Counted from the first letter of the stretch, positions 34,609-48,057 are shown. The stretch is DNA of 64,000 bases from Synaphobranchus kaupii (GCA_029718625.1 JAINUF010000027.1:914676-978675), one strand, 5' to 3'. Notes: generated from the sequence alone by a model not told the origin. Made by a program: numbers and translations.

Positions 34609-34848
34609 TTTAAAAGTTTTGTTTTCCGTTTTCGCACGCGATGGGGCTGTTCGCCGAGGTAAAAGATGGAAACTATCACTGTATTATTCACAATGATGAT
34701 AATTAAACGTCTTCGTATCCTAATTATGCAGTCGATAATATTCACTCTCGTAATTTTGCTCCTTTGACCGCGTTGATAAGCAAAATTAAACGGAACCGGC
34801 GGTTGACGTTTAGAAACAATTTAACCCGGGTCAGCTCAGGGCAACTTC

Positions 34849-34969
34849 GCTCACGGCCATACCACACTGAAAGAGCCCGAACTCGTCCGATCTCGGAAGC
34901 CAAACAGTGTAGGGCCTGGTTAGTACTTGGATGGGAGACCGCCTGGGAATACTAGGTGCTGTAAGCATT
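34849..34969 (+). rRNA. 5S rRNA type B
   Basis: Consensus, class R. Confidence 0.96.
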
Positions 34970-35265
34970 TTTAAAAGTTTTGTTTTCCGTTTTCGCACGC
35001 GATGGGGCTGTTCGCCGAGGTAAAAGGTGGAAACTATCACTGTATTATTCACAATGATGATAATTAAACGTATCCTAATTATGCAGTCGATAATATGCAC
35101 TCTCGTAATTGTGCTCCTTTGACCGCGTTGATAAACAGAATTAAGCGGAACCGGCGTTTGAAATTTAGAAACAATTTAACCCGGGTCAGCTCATTTCACC
35201 TTTGCTCACGGCCATCCCACACTGAAAAGGCCCGAACCCGAGCTGTATTGTGATAGCGCATTTTC

Positions 35266-35403
35266 AAAACTCAAGTGTCATCGATTGCAGTGCGCATTAG
35301 GTGTAAACGACAATTCGGCAGCTCAGAGCACCTGTCCTCAAGCGATCCGCTAGCCTCAGCCTTTCAGTAGCTTGGATGACAGGCTCACGCCACCGCGCCC
35401 AGC
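35266..35403 (-). ncRNA. 7SL Alu-domain-like segment
   Basis: Unchanged. Confidence 0.65.
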
Positions 35404-36069
35404 GAAAGCCGAATGGCATTTTATTGCTTTTCTAGAAAGCAGTGTTGTGACGTCAAATAGGCATCAGTCTGATTCTCTGCGCAACGTTCCCTAGAGTGGT
35501 AGGCTATAAATAGGCAGAGGAAACAAGGTCAACAAGAAAACAGCAAACATTAGGTCAATCGTTAGCCGACAGCAACGTGAAGTGAAATAAAAATAATAAT
35601 AACGGGAGATTTTGCAAAAACAAAGCAGAAACTAAATAAGCCCCTCTTCAGTCTGACCGAAGCTAAACGAAAATCGAAATAAAAATAGAAAAGTAAGTAA
35701 AAGCAAACCTACTTAAAATTCAAAGTTATTCTGACAGGTTCGTTAATTTAGCTAAACCAGCAGCCAATCTATGCCTATAAATGAACATTTTGTTGTTAAT
35801 ATGAGTTCTGTAACTTATTAAATTGAGTTTGCAGGAAAAGATAATTCTGAATAGAAACCGCTTGACGTGCCTTTACGCATGAATCCAAACACACATAGAT
35901 TTTGATTGTACCAAAGAACAAATTCCGATAAGGAAAATGACTAATTATGCAGTCGACAATATGCACTCTCGTAATTGTGCTCCTTTGACCGCGTTGATAA
36001 GCAAAATAAAGCGGAACCGGCGGTTGAAGTTTAGAAATAATTTAACCCGGGTCAGCTCCGGTCACCTTC

Positions 36070-36190
36070 GCTCACGGCCATACCACACTGAAAATGCCCG
36101 AACTCGTCTGATCTCGGAAGCCAAGCAGTGTAGGGCTTGGTTAGTACTTGGATGGGAGACCGCCTGGGAATACTAGGTGCTGTAAGCATT
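36070..36190 (+). rRNA. 5S rRNA type A
   Basis: Consensus; class S head joined to a type-2 tail. Confidence 0.96.
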
Positions 36191-36430
36191 TTTAAAAGTT
36201 TTGTTTTCCGTTTTCGCACGCGATGGGGCTGTTCGCCGAGGTAAAAGGTGGAAACTATCACTGTATTATTCACAATGATGATAATTAAACGTCTTCGTAT
36301 CCTAATTATGCAGTCGATAATATTCACTCTCGTAATTTTGCTCCTTTGACCGCGTTGATAAGCAAAATTAAACGGAACCGGCGGTTGACGTTTAGAAACA
36401 ATTTAACCCGGGTCAGCTCAGGGCAACTTC

Positions 36431-36551
36431 GCTCACGGCCATACCACACTGAAAGAGCCCGAACTCGTCCGATCTCGGAAGCCAAACAGTGTAGGGCCTG
36501 GTTAGTACTTGGATGGGAGACCGCCTGGGAATACTAGGTGCTGTAAGCATT
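36431..36551 (+). rRNA. 5S rRNA type B
   Basis: Consensus, class S (aatag). Confidence 0.96.
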
Positions 36552-36847
36552 TTTAATAGTTTTGTTTTCCGTTTTCGCACGCGATGGGGCTGTTCGCCGA
36601 GGTAAAAGGTGGAAACTATCACTGTATTATTCACAATGATGATAATTAAACGTATCCTAATTATGCAGTCGATAATATGCACTCTCGTAATTGTGCTCCT
36701 TTGACCGCGTTGATAAACAGAATTAAGCGGAACCGGCGTTTGAAATTTAGAAACAATTTAACCCGGGTCAGCTCATTTCACCTTTGCTCACGGCCATCCC
36801 ACACTGAAAAGGCCCGAACCCGAGCTGTATTGTAATAGCGCATTTTC

Positions 36848-36985
36848 AAAACTCAAGTGTCATCAATTGCAGTGCGCATTAGGTGTAAACGACAATTCGG
36901 CAGCTCAGAGCACCTGTCCTCAAGCGATCCGCTAGCCTCAGCCTTTCAGTAGCTTGGATGACAGGCTCACGCCACCGCGCCCAGC
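36848..36985 (-). ncRNA. 7SL Alu-domain-like segment, type 2
   Basis: Type-2 tail after a class S head, followed directly by a class Q unit: the P unit expected between them is missing. Confidence 0.63.
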
Positions 36986-37651
36986 GAAAGCCGAATGGCA
37001 TTTTATTGCTTTTCTAGAAAGCAGTGTTGTGACGTCAAATAGGCATCAGTCTGATTCACTGCGCAACGTTCCCTAGAGTGGTAGGCTATAAATAGGCAGA
37101 GGAAACAAGGTCAACAAGAAAACAGCAAACATTAGGCCAATCGTTAGCCGACAGCAACGTGAAGTGAAATAAAAATAATAATAACGGGAGATTTTGCAAA
37201 AACAAAGCAGAAACTAAATAAGCCCCTCTTCAGTCTGACCGAAGCTAAACGAAAATCGAAATAAAAATAGAAAAGTAAGTAAAAGCAAACCTACTTAAAA
37301 TTCAAAGTTATTCTGACAGGTTCGTTAATTTAGCTAAACCAGCAGCCAATCTATGCCTATAAATGAACATTTTGTTGTTAATATGAGTTCTGTAACTTAT
37401 TAAATTGAGTTTGCAGGAAAAGATAATTCTGAATAGAAACCGCTTGACGTGCCTTTACGCATGAATCCAAACACACATAGATTTTGATTGTACCAAAGAA
37501 CAAATTCCGATAAGGAAAATGACTAATTATGCAGTCGACAATATGCACTCTCGTAATTGTGCTCCTTTGACCGCGTTGATAAGCAAAATAAAGCGGAACC
37601 GGCGGTTGAAGTTTAGAAATAATTTAACCCGGGTCAGCTCCGGTCACCTTC

Positions 37652-37772
37652 GCTCACGGCCATACCACACTGAAAATGCCCGAACTCGTCTGATCTCGGA
37701 AGCCAAGCAATGTAGGGCTTGGTTAGTACTTGGATGGGAGACCGCCTGGGAATACTAGGTGCTGTAAGCATT
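37652..37772 (+). rRNA. 5S rRNA type A, G59A
   Basis: Class Q; spacer carries the cactcgtaa 2-bp deletion also seen at 31327, so these two units are close relatives. Confidence 0.95.
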
Positions 37773-38010
37773 TTTAAAAGTTTTGTTTTCCGTTTTCGCA
37801 CGCGATGGGGCTGTTCGCCGAGGTAAAAGGTGGAAACCATCACTGTATTATTCACAATGATGATAATTAAACGTCTTCGTATCCTAATTATGCAGTCGAT
37901 AATATTCACTCGTAATTTTGCTCCTTTGACCGCGTTGATAAGCAAAATTAAACGGAACCGGCGGTTGACGTTTAGAAACTATTTAACCCGGGTCAGCTCA
38001 GGGCAACTTC

Positions 38011-38131
38011 GCTCACGGCCATACCACACTGAAAGAGCCCGAACTCGTCCGATCTCGGAAGCCAAACAGGGTAGGGCCTGGTTAGTACTTGGATGGGAGA
38101 CCGCCTGGGAATACTAGGTGCTGTAAGCATT
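38011..38131 (+). rRNA. 5S rRNA type B, T60G
   Basis: Class Q with aaactattt. Confidence 0.95.
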
Positions 38132-38427
38132 TTTAAAAGTTTTGTTTTCCGTTTTCGCACGCGATGGGGCTGTTCGCCGAGGTAAAAGGTGGAAACTATC
38201 ACTGTATTATTCACAATGATGATAATTAAACGTATCCTAATTATGCAGTCGATAATATGCACTCTCGTAATTGTGCTCCTTTGACCGCGTTGATAAACAG
38301 AATTAAGCGGAACCGGCGTTTGAAATTTAGAAACAATTTAACCCGGGTCAGCTCATTTCACCTTTGCTCACGGCCATCCCACACTGAAAAGGCCCGAACC
38401 CGAGCTGTATTGTGATAGCGCATTTTC

Positions 38428-38565
38428 AAAACTCAAGTGTCATCGATTGCAGTGCGCATTAGGTGTAAACGACAATTCGGCAGCTCAGAGCACCTGTCCT
38501 CAAGCGATCCGCTAGCCTCAGCCTTTCAGTAGCTTGGATGACAGGCTCACGCCACCGCGCCCAGC
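38428..38565 (-). ncRNA. 7SL Alu-domain-like segment
   Basis: Class Q tail. Confidence 0.65.
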
Positions 38566-39231
38566 GAAAGCCGAATGGCATTTTATTGCTTTTCTAGAAA
38601 GCAGTGTTGTGACGTCAAATAGGCATCAGTCTGATTCTCTGCGCAACGTTCCCTAGAGTGATAGGCTATAAATAGGCAGAGGAAACAAGGTCAACAAGAA
38701 AACAGCAAACATTAGGTCAATCGTTAGCCGACAGCAACGTGAAGTGAAATAAAAATAATAATAACGGGAGATTTTGCAAAAACAAAGCAGAAACTAAATA
38801 AGCCCCTCTTCAGTCTGACCGAAGCTAAACGAAAATCGAAATAAAAATAGAAAAGTAAGTAAAAGCAAACCTACTTAAAATTCAAAGTTATTCTGACAGG
38901 TTCGTTAATTTAGCTAAACCAGCAGCCAATCTATGCCTATAAATGAACATTTTGTTGTTAATATGAGTTCTGTAACTTATTAAATTGAGTTTGCAGGAAA
39001 AGATAATTCTGAATAGAAACCGCTTGACGTGCCTTTACGCATGAATCCAAACACACATAGATTTTGATTGTACCAAAGAACAAATTCCGATAAGGAAAAT
39101 GACTAATTATGCAGTCGACAATATGCACTCTCGTAATTGTGCTCCTTTGACCGCGTTGATAAGCAAAATAAAGCGGAACCGGCGGTTGAAGTTTAGAAAT
39201 AATTTAACCCGGGTCAGCTCCGGTCACCTTC

Positions 39232-39352
39232 GCTCACGGCCATACCACACTGAAAATGCCCGAACTCGTCTGATCTCGGAAGCCAAGCAGTGTAGGGCTT
39301 GGTTAGTACTTGGATGGGAGACCGCCTGGGAATACTAGGTGCTGTAAGCATT
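39232..39352 (+). rRNA. 5S rRNA type A
   Basis: Consensus, class R. Confidence 0.96.
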
Positions 39353-39592
39353 TTTAAAAGTTTTGTTTTCCGTTTTCGCACGCGATGGGGCTGTTCGCCG
39401 AGGTAAAAGATGGAAACTATCACTGTATTATTCACAATGATGATAATTAAACGTCTTCGTATCCTAATTATGCAGTCGATAATATTCACTCTCGTAATTT
39501 TGCTCCTTTGACCGCGTTGATAAGCAAAATTAAACGGAACCGGCGGTTGACGTTTAGAAACAATTTAACCCGGGTCAGCTCAGGGCAACTTC

Positions 39593-39713
39593 GCTCACGG
39601 CCATACCACACTGAAAGAGCCCGAACTCGTCCGATCTCGGAAGCCAAACAGTGTAGGGCCTGGTTAGTACTTGGATGGGAGACCGCCTGGGAATACTAGG
39701 TGCTGTAAGCATT
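39593..39713 (+). rRNA. 5S rRNA type B
   Basis: Consensus, class R. Confidence 0.96.
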
Positions 39714-40009
39714 TTTAAAAGTTTTGTTTTCCGTTTTCGCACGCGATGGGGCTGTTCGCCGAGGTAAAAGGTGGAAACTATCACTGTATTATTCACAATG
39801 ATGATAATTAAACGTATCCTAATTATGCAGTCGATAATATGCACTCTCGTAATTGTGCTCCTTTGACCGCGTTGATAAACAGAATTAAGCGGAACCGGCG
39901 TTTGAAATTTAGAAACAATTTAACCCGGGTCAGCTCATTTCACCTTTGCTCACGGCCATCCCACACTGAAAAGGCCCGAACCCGAGCTGTATTGTGATAG
40001 CGCATTTTC

Positions 40010-40147
40010 AAAACTCAAGTGTCATCGATTGCAGTGCGCATTAGGTGTAAACGACAATTCGGCAGCTCAGAGCACCTGTCCTCAAGCGATCCGCTAGCCT
40101 CAGCCTTTCAGTAGCTTGGATGACAGGCTCACGCCACCGCGCCCAGC
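40010..40147 (-). ncRNA. 7SL Alu-domain-like segment
   Basis: Unchanged. Confidence 0.65.
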
Positions 40148-40813
40148 GAAAGCCGAATGGCATTTTATTGCTTTTCTAGAAAGCAGTGTTGTGACGTCAA
40201 ATAGGCATCAGTCTGATTCTCTGCGCAACGTTCCCTAGAGTGGTAGGCTATAAATAGGCAGAGGAAACAAGGTCAACAAGAAAACAGCAAACATTAGGTC
40301 AATCGTTAGCCGACAGCAACGTGAAGTGAAATAAAAATAATAATAACGGGAGATTTTGCAAAAACAAAGCAGAAACTAAATAAGCCCCTCTTCAGTCTGA
40401 CCGAAGCTAAACGAAAATCGAAATAAAAATAGAAAAGTAAGTAAAAGCAAACCTACTTAAAATTCAAAGTTATTCTGACAGGTTCGTTAATTTAGCTAAA
40501 CCAGCAGCCAATCTATGCCTATAAATGAACATTTTGTTGTTAATATGAGTTCTGTAACTTATTAAATTGAGTTTGCAGGAAAAGATAATTCTGAATAGAA
40601 ACCGCTTGACGTGCCTTTACGCATGAATCCAAACACACATAGATTTTGATTGTACCAAAGAACAAATTCCGATAAGGAAAATGACTAATTATGCAGTCGA
40701 CAATATGCACTCTCGTAATTGTGCTCCTTTGACCGCGTTGATAAGCAAAATAAAGCGGAACCGGCGGTTGAAGTTTAGAAATAATTTAACCCGGGTCAGC
40801 TCCGGTCACCTTC

Positions 40814-40934
40814 GCTCACGGCCATACCACACTGAAAATGCCCGAACTCGTCTGATCTCGGAAGCCAAGCAGTGTAGGGCTTGGTTAGTACTTGGATGGG
40901 AGACCGCCTGGGAATACTAGGTGCTGTAAGCATT
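40814..40934 (+). rRNA. 5S rRNA type A
   Basis: Consensus, class S. Confidence 0.96.
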
Positions 40935-41174
40935 TTTAAAAGTTTTGTTTTCCGTTTTCGCACGCGATGGGGCTGTTCGCCGAGGTAAAAGGTGGAAACT
41001 ATCACTGTATTATTCACAATGATGATAATTAAACGTCTTCGTATCCTAATTATGCAGTCGATAATATTCACTCTCGTAATTTTGCTCCTTTGACCGCGTT
41101 GATAAGCAAAATTAAACGGAACCGGCGGTTGACGTTTAGAAACAATTTAACCCGGGTCAGCTCAGGGCAACTTC

Positions 41175-41295
41175 GCTCACGGCCATACCACACTGAAAGA
41201 GCCCGAACTCGTCCGATCTCGGAAGCCAAACAGTGTAGGGCCTGGTTAGTACTTGGATGGGAGACCGCCTGGGAATACTAGGTGCTGTAAGCATT
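41175..41295 (+). rRNA. 5S rRNA type B
   Basis: Consensus, class S. Confidence 0.96.
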
Positions 41296-41591
41296 TTTAA
41301 TAGTTTTGTTTTCCGTTTTCGCACGCGATGGGGCTGTTCGCCGAGGTAAAAGGTGGAAACTATCACTGTATTATTCACAATGATGATAATTAAACGTATC
41401 CTAATTATGCAGTCGATAATATGCACTCTCGTAATTGTGCTCCTTTGACCGCGTTGATAAACAGAATTAAGCGGAACCGGCGTTTGAAATTTAGAAACAA
41501 TTTAACCCGGGTCAGCTCATTTCACCTTTGCTCACGGCCATCCCACACTGAAAAGGCCCGAACCCGAGCTGTATTGTGATAGCGCATTTTC

Positions 41592-41729
41592 AAAACTCAA
41601 GTGTCATCGATTGCAGTGCGCATTAGGTGTAAACGACAATTCGGCAGCTCAGAGCACCTGTCCTCAAGCGATCCGCTAGCCTCAGCCTTTCAGTAGCTTG
41701 GATGACAGGCTCACGCCACCGCGCCCAGC
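41592..41729 (-). ncRNA. 7SL Alu-domain-like segment
   Basis: Unchanged. Confidence 0.65.
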
Positions 41730-42395
41730 GAAAGCCGAATGGCATTTTATTGCTTTTCTAGAAAGCAGTGTTGTGACGTCAAATAGGCATCAGTCTGATT
41801 CTCTGCGCAACGTTCCCTAGAGTGGTAGGCTATAAATAGGCAGAGGAAACAAGGTCAACAAGAAAACAGCAAACATTAGGTCAATCGTTAGCCGACAGCA
41901 ACGTGAAGTGAAATAAAAATAATAATAACGGGAGATTTTGCAAAAACAAAGCAGAAACTAAATAAGCCCCTCTTCAGTCTGACCGAAGCTAAACGAAAAT
42001 CGAAATAAAAATAGAAAAGTAAGTAAAAGCAAACCTACTTAAAATTCAAAGTTATTCTGACAGGTTCGTTAATTTAGCTAAACCAGCAGCCAATCTATGC
42101 CTATAAATGAACATTTTGTTGTTAATATGAGTTCTGTAACTTATTAAATTGAGTTTGCAGGAAAAGATAATTCTGAATAGAAACCGCTTGACGTGCCTTT
42201 ACGCATGAATCCAAACACACATAGATTTTGATTGTACCAAAGAACAAATTCCGATAAGGAAAATGACTAATTATGCAGTCGACAATATGCACTCTCGTAA
42301 TTGTGCTCCTTTGACCGCGTTGATAAGCAAAATAAAGCGGAACCGGCGGTTGAAGTTTAGAAATAATTTAACCCGGGTCAGCTCCGGTCACCTTC

Positions 42396-42516
42396 GCTCA
42401 CGGCCATACCACACTGAAAATGCCCGAACTCGTCTGATCTCGGAAGCCAAGCAGTGTAGGGCTTGGTTAGTACTTGGATGGGAGACCGCCTGGGAATACT
42501 AGGTGCTGTAAGCATT
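42396..42516 (+). rRNA. 5S rRNA type A
   Basis: Consensus, class S. Confidence 0.96.
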
Positions 42517-42756
42517 TTTAAAAGTTTTGTTTTCCGTTTTCGCACGCGATGGGGCTGTTCGCCGAGGTAAAAGGTGGAAACTATCACTGTATTATTCACA
42601 ATGATGATAATTAAACGTCTTCGTATCCTAATTATGCAGTCGATAATATTCACTCTCGTAATTTTGCTCCTTTGACCGCGTTGATAAGCAAAATTAAACG
42701 GAACCGGCGGTTGACGTTTAGAAACAATTTAACCCGGGTCAGCTCAGGGCAACTTC

Positions 42757-42877
42757 GCTCACGGCCATACCACACTGAAAGAGCCCGAACTCGTCCGATC
42801 TCGGAAGCCAAACAGTGTAGGGCCTGGTTAGTACTTGGATGGGAGACCGCCTGGGAATACTAGGTGCTGTAAGCATT
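42757..42877 (+). rRNA. 5S rRNA type B
   Basis: Consensus, class S. Confidence 0.96.
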
Positions 42878-43173
42878 TTTAATAGTTTTGTTTTCCGTTT
42901 TCGCACGCGATGGGGCTGTTCGCCGAGGTAAAAGGTGGAAACTATCACTGTATTATTCACAATGATGATAATTAAACGTATCCTAATTATGCAGTCGATA
43001 ATATGCACTCTCGTAATTGTGCTCCTTTGACCGCGTTGATAAACAGAATTAAGCGGAACCGGCGTTTGAAATTTAGAAACAATTTAACCCGGGTCAGCTC
43101 ATTTCACCTTTGCTCACGGCCATCCCACACTGAAAAGGCCCGAACCCGAGCTGTATTGTGATAGCGCATTTTC

Positions 43174-43311
43174 AAAACTCAAGTGTCATCGATTGCAGTG
43201 CGCATTAGGTGTAAACGACAATTCGGCAGCTCAGAGCACCTGTCCTCAAGCGATCCGCTAGCCTCAGCCTTTCAGTAGCTTGGATGACAGGCTCACGCCA
43301 CCGCGCCCAGC
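43174..43311 (-). ncRNA. 7SL Alu-domain-like segment
   Basis: Unchanged. Confidence 0.65.
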
Positions 43312-43977
43312 GAAAGCCGAATGGCATTTTATTGCTTTTCTAGAAAGCAGTGTTGTGACGTCAAATAGGCATCAGTCTGATTCTCTGCGCAACGTTCCCT
43401 AGAGTGGTAGGCTATAAATAGGCAGAGGAAACAAGGTCAACAAGAAAACAGCAAACATTAGGTCAATCGTTAGCCGACAGCAACGTGAAGTGAAATAAAA
43501 ATAATAATAACGGGAGATTTTGCAAAAACAAAGCAGAAACTAAATAAGCCCCTCTTCAGTCTGACCGAAGCTAAACGAAAATCGAAATAAAAATAGAAAA
43601 GTAAGTAAAAGCAAACCTACTTAAAATTCAAAGTTATTCTGACAGGTTCGTTAATTTAGCTAAACCAGCAGCCAATCTATGCCTATAAATGAACATTTTG
43701 TTGTTAATATGAGTTCTGTAACTTATTAAATTGAGTTTGCAGGAAAAGATAATTCTGAATAGAAACCGCTTGACGTGCCTTTACGCATGAATCCAAACAC
43801 ACATAGATTTTGATTGTACCAAAGAACAAATTCCGATAAGGAAAATGACTAATTATGCAGTCGACAATATGCACTCTCGTAATTGTGCTCCTTTGACCGC
43901 GTTGATAAGCAAAATAAAGCGGAACCGGCGGTTGAAGTTTAGAAATAATTTAACCCGCGTCAGCTCCGGTCACCTTC

Positions 43978-44098
43978 GCTCACGGCCATACCACACTGAA
44001 AATGCCCGAACTCGTCTGATCTCGGAAGCCAAGCAGTGTAGGGCTTGGTTAGTACTTGGATGGGAGACCGCCTGGGAATACTAGGTGCTGTAAGCATT
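43978..44098 (+). rRNA. 5S rRNA type A
   Basis: Consensus, class S with cccgcgtcag upstream. Confidence 0.96.
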
Positions 44099-44338
44099 TT
44101 TAAAAGTTTTGTTTTCCGTTTTCGCACGCGATGGGGCTGTTCGCCGAGGTAAAAGGTGGAAACTATCACTGTATTATTCACAATGATGATAATTAAACGT
44201 CTTCGTATCCTAATTATGCAGTCGATAATATTCACTCTCGTAATTTTGCTCCTTTGACCGCGTTGATAAGCAAAATTAAACGGAACCGGCGGTTGACGTT
44301 TAGAAACAATTTAACCCGGGTCAGCTCAGGGCAACTTC

Positions 44339-44459
44339 GCTCACGGCCATACCACACTGAAAGAGCCCGAACTCGTCCGATCTCGGAAGCCAAACAGTGT
44401 AGGGCCTGGTTAGTACTTGGATGGGAGACCGCCTGGGAATACTAGGTGCTGTAAGCATT
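44339..44459 (+). rRNA. 5S rRNA type B
   Basis: Consensus, class S. Confidence 0.96.
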
Positions 44460-44755
44460 TTTAATAGTTTTGTTTTCCGTTTTCGCACGCGATGGGGCTG
44501 TTCGCCGAGGTAAAAGGTGGAAACTATCACTGTATTATTCACAATGATGATAATTAAACGTATCCTAATTATGCAGTCGATAATATGCACTCTCGTAATT
44601 GTGCTCCTTTGACCGCGTTGATAAACAGAATTAAGCGGAACCGGCGTTTGAAATTTAGAAACAATTTAACCCGGGTCAGCTCATTTCACCTTTGCTCACG
44701 GCCATCCCACACTGAAAAGGCCCGAACCCGAGCTGTATTGTGATAGCGCATTTTC

Positions 44756-44893
44756 AAAACTCAAGTGTCATCGATTGCAGTGCGCATTAGGTGTAAACGA
44801 CAATTCGGCAGCTCAGAGCACCTGTCCTCAAGCGATCCGCTAGCCTCAGCCTTTCAGTAGCTTGGATGACAGGCTCACGCCACCGCGCCCAGC
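44756..44893 (-). ncRNA. 7SL Alu-domain-like segment
   Basis: Unchanged. Confidence 0.65.
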
Positions 44894-45559
44894 GAAAGCC
44901 GAATGGCATTTTATTGCTTTTCTAGAAAGCAGTGTTGTGACGTCAAATAGGCATCAGTCTGATTCTCTGCGCAACGTTCCCTAGAGTGGTAGGCTATAAA
45001 TAGGCAGAGGAAACAAGGTCAACAAGAAAACAGCAAACATTAGGTCAATCGTTAGCCGACAGCAACGTGAAGTGAAATAAAAATAATAATAACGGGAGAT
45101 TTTGCAAAAACAAAGCAGAAACTAAATAAGCCCCTCTTCAGTCTGACCGAAGCTAAACGAAAATCGAAATAAAAATAGAAAAGTAAGTAAAAGCAAACCT
45201 ACTTAAAATTCAAAGTTATTCTGACAGGTTCGTTAATTTAGCTAAACCAGCAGCCAATCTATGCCTATAAATGAACATTTTGTTGTTAATATGAGTTCTG
45301 TAACTTATTAAATTGAGTTTGCAGGAAAAGATAATTCTGAATAGAAACCGCTTGACGTGCCTTTACGCATGAATCCAAACACACATAGATTTTGATTGTA
45401 CCAAAGAACAAATTCCGATAAGGAAAATGACTAATTATGCAGTCGACAATATGCACTCTCGTAATTGTGCTCCTTTGACCGCGTTGATAAGCAAAATAAA
45501 GCGGAACCAGCGGTTGAAGTTTAGAAATAATTTAACCCGGGTCAGCTCCGGTCACCTTC

Positions 45560-45680
45560 GCTCACGGCCATACCACACTGAAAATGCCCGAACTCGTCTG
45601 ATCTCGGAAGCCAAGCAGTGTAGGGCTTGGTTAGTACTTGGATGGGAGACCGCCTGGGAATACTAGGTGCTGTAAGCATT
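45560..45680 (+). rRNA. 5S rRNA type A
   Basis: Consensus, class T; private gaaccagcgg upstream. Confidence 0.96.
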
Positions 45681-45920
45681 TTTAAAAGTTTTGTTTTCCG
45701 TTTTCGCACGCGATGGGGCTGTTCGCCGAGGTAAAAGGTGGAAACCATCACTGTATTATTCACAATGATGATAATTAAACGTCTTCGTATCCTAATTATG
45801 CAGTCGATAATATTCACTCTCGTAATTTTGCTCCTTTGACCGCGTTGATAAGCAAAATTAAACGGAACCGGCGGTTGACGTTTAGAAACAATTTAACCCG
45901 GGTCAGCTCAGGGCAACTTC

Positions 45921-46041
45921 GCTCACGGCCATACCACACTGAAAGAGCCCGAACTCGTCCGATCTCGGAAGCCAAACAGTGTAGGGCCTGGTTAGTACTT
46001 GGATGGGAGACCGCCTGGGAATACTAGGTGCTGTAAGCATT
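45921..46041 (+). rRNA. 5S rRNA type B
   Basis: Consensus, class T. Confidence 0.96.
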
Positions 46042-46337
46042 TTTAAAAGTTTTGTTTTCCGTTTTCGCACGCGATGGGGCTGTTCGCCGAGGTAAAAGGT
46101 GGAAACTATCACTGTATTATTCACAATGATGATAATTAAACGTATCCTAATTATGCAGTCGATAATATGCACTCTCGTAATTGTGCTCCTTTGACCGCGT
46201 TGATAAACAGAATTAAGCGGAACCGGCGTTTGAAATTTAGAAACAATTTAACCCGGGTCAGCTCATTTCACCTTTGCTCACGGCCATCCCACACTGAAAA
46301 GGCCCGAACCCGAGCTGTATTGTGATAGCGCATTTTC

Positions 46338-46475
46338 AAAACTCAAGTGTCATCGATTGCAGTGCGCATTAGGTGTAAACGACAATTCGGCAGCTCAGAG
46401 CACCTGTCCTCAAGCGATCCGCTAGCCTCAGCCTTTCAGTAGCTTGGATGACAGGCTCACGCCACCGCGCCCAGC
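46338..46475 (-). ncRNA. 7SL Alu-domain-like segment
   Basis: Unchanged; unit ends with aaattcagat like those ending near 4275 and 26438. Confidence 0.65.
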
Positions 46476-47141
46476 GAAAGCCGAATGGCATTTTATTGCT
46501 TTTCTAGAAAGCAGTGTTGTGACGTCAAATAGGCATCAGTCTGATTCTCTGCGCAACGTTCCCTAGAGTGGTAGGCTATAAATAGGCAGAGGAAACAAGG
46601 TCAACAAGAAAACAGCAAACATTAGGTCAATCGTTAGCCGACAGCAACGTGAAGTGAAATAAAAATAATAATAACGGGAGATTTTGCAAAAACAAAGCAG
46701 AAACTAAATAAGCCCCTCTTCAGTCTGACCGAAGCTAAACGAAAATCGAAATAAAAATAGAAAAGTAAGTAAAAGCAAACCTACTTAAAATTCAAAGTTA
46801 TTCTGACAGGTTCGTTAATTTAGCTAAACCAGCAGCCAATCTATGCCTATAAATGAACATTTTGTTGTTAATATGAGTTCTGTAACTTATTAAATTGAGT
46901 TTGCAGGAAAAGATAATTCTGAATAGAAACCGCTTGACGTGCCTTTACGCATGAATCCAAACACACATAGATTTTGATTGTACCAAAGAACAAATTCAGA
47001 TAAGGAAAATGACTAATTATGCAGTCGACAATATGCACTCTCGTAATTGTGCTCCTTTGACCGCGTTGATAAGCAAAATAAAGCGGAACCGGCGGTTGAA
47101 GTTTAGAAATAATTTAACCCGCGTCAGCTCCGGTCACCTTC

Positions 47142-47262
47142 GCTCACGGCCATACCACACTGAAAATGCCCGAACTCGTCTGATCTCGGAAGCCAAGCAG
47201 TGTAGGGCTTGGTTAGTACTTGGATGGGAGACCGCCTGGGAATACTAGGTGCTGTAAGCATT
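47142..47262 (+). rRNA. 5S rRNA type A
   Basis: Consensus, class S with cccgcgtcag upstream. Confidence 0.96.
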
Positions 47263-47502
47263 TTTAAAAGTTTTGTTTTCCGTTTTCGCACGCGATGGGG
47301 CTGTTCGCCGAGGTAAAAGGTGGAAACTATCACTGTATTATTCACAATGATGATAATTAAACGTCTTCGTATCCTAATTATGCAGTCGATAATATTCACT
47401 CTCGTAATTTTGCTCCTTTGACCGCGTTGATAAGCAAAATTAAACGGAACCGGCGGTTGACGTTTAGAAACAATTTAACCCGGGTCAGCTCAGGGCAACT
47501 TC

Positions 47503-47623
47503 GCTCACGGCCATACCACACTGAAAGAGCCCGAACTCGTCCGATCTCGGAAGCCAAACAGTGTAGGGCCTGGTTAGTACTTGGATGGGAGACCGCCTGG
47601 GAATACTAGGTGCTGTAAGCATT
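47503..47623 (+). rRNA. 5S rRNA type B
   Basis: Consensus, class S. Confidence 0.96.
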
Positions 47624-47919
47624 TTTAATAGTTTTGTTTTCCGTTTTCGCACGCGATGGGGCTGTTCGCCGAGGTAAAAGGTGGAAACTATCACTGTATT
47701 ATTCACAATGATGATAATTAAACGTATCCTAATTATGCAGTCGATAATATGCACTCTCGTAATTGTGCTCCTTTGACCGCGTTGATAAACAGAATTAAGC
47801 GGAACCGGCGTTTGAAATTTAGAAACAATTTAACCCGGGTCAGCTCATTTCACCTTTGCTCACGGCCATCCCACACTGAAAAGGCCCGAACCCGAGCTGT
47901 ATTGTGATAGCGCATTTTC

Positions 47920-48057
47920 AAAACTCAAGTGTCATCGATTGCAGTGCGCATTAGGTGTAAACGACAATTCGGCAGCTCAGAGCACCTGTCCTCAAGCGAT
48001 CCGCTAGCCTCAGCCTTTCAGTAGCTTGGATGACAGGCTCACGCCACCGCGCCCAGC
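47920..48057 (-). ncRNA. 7SL Alu-domain-like segment
   Basis: Unchanged. Confidence 0.65.
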
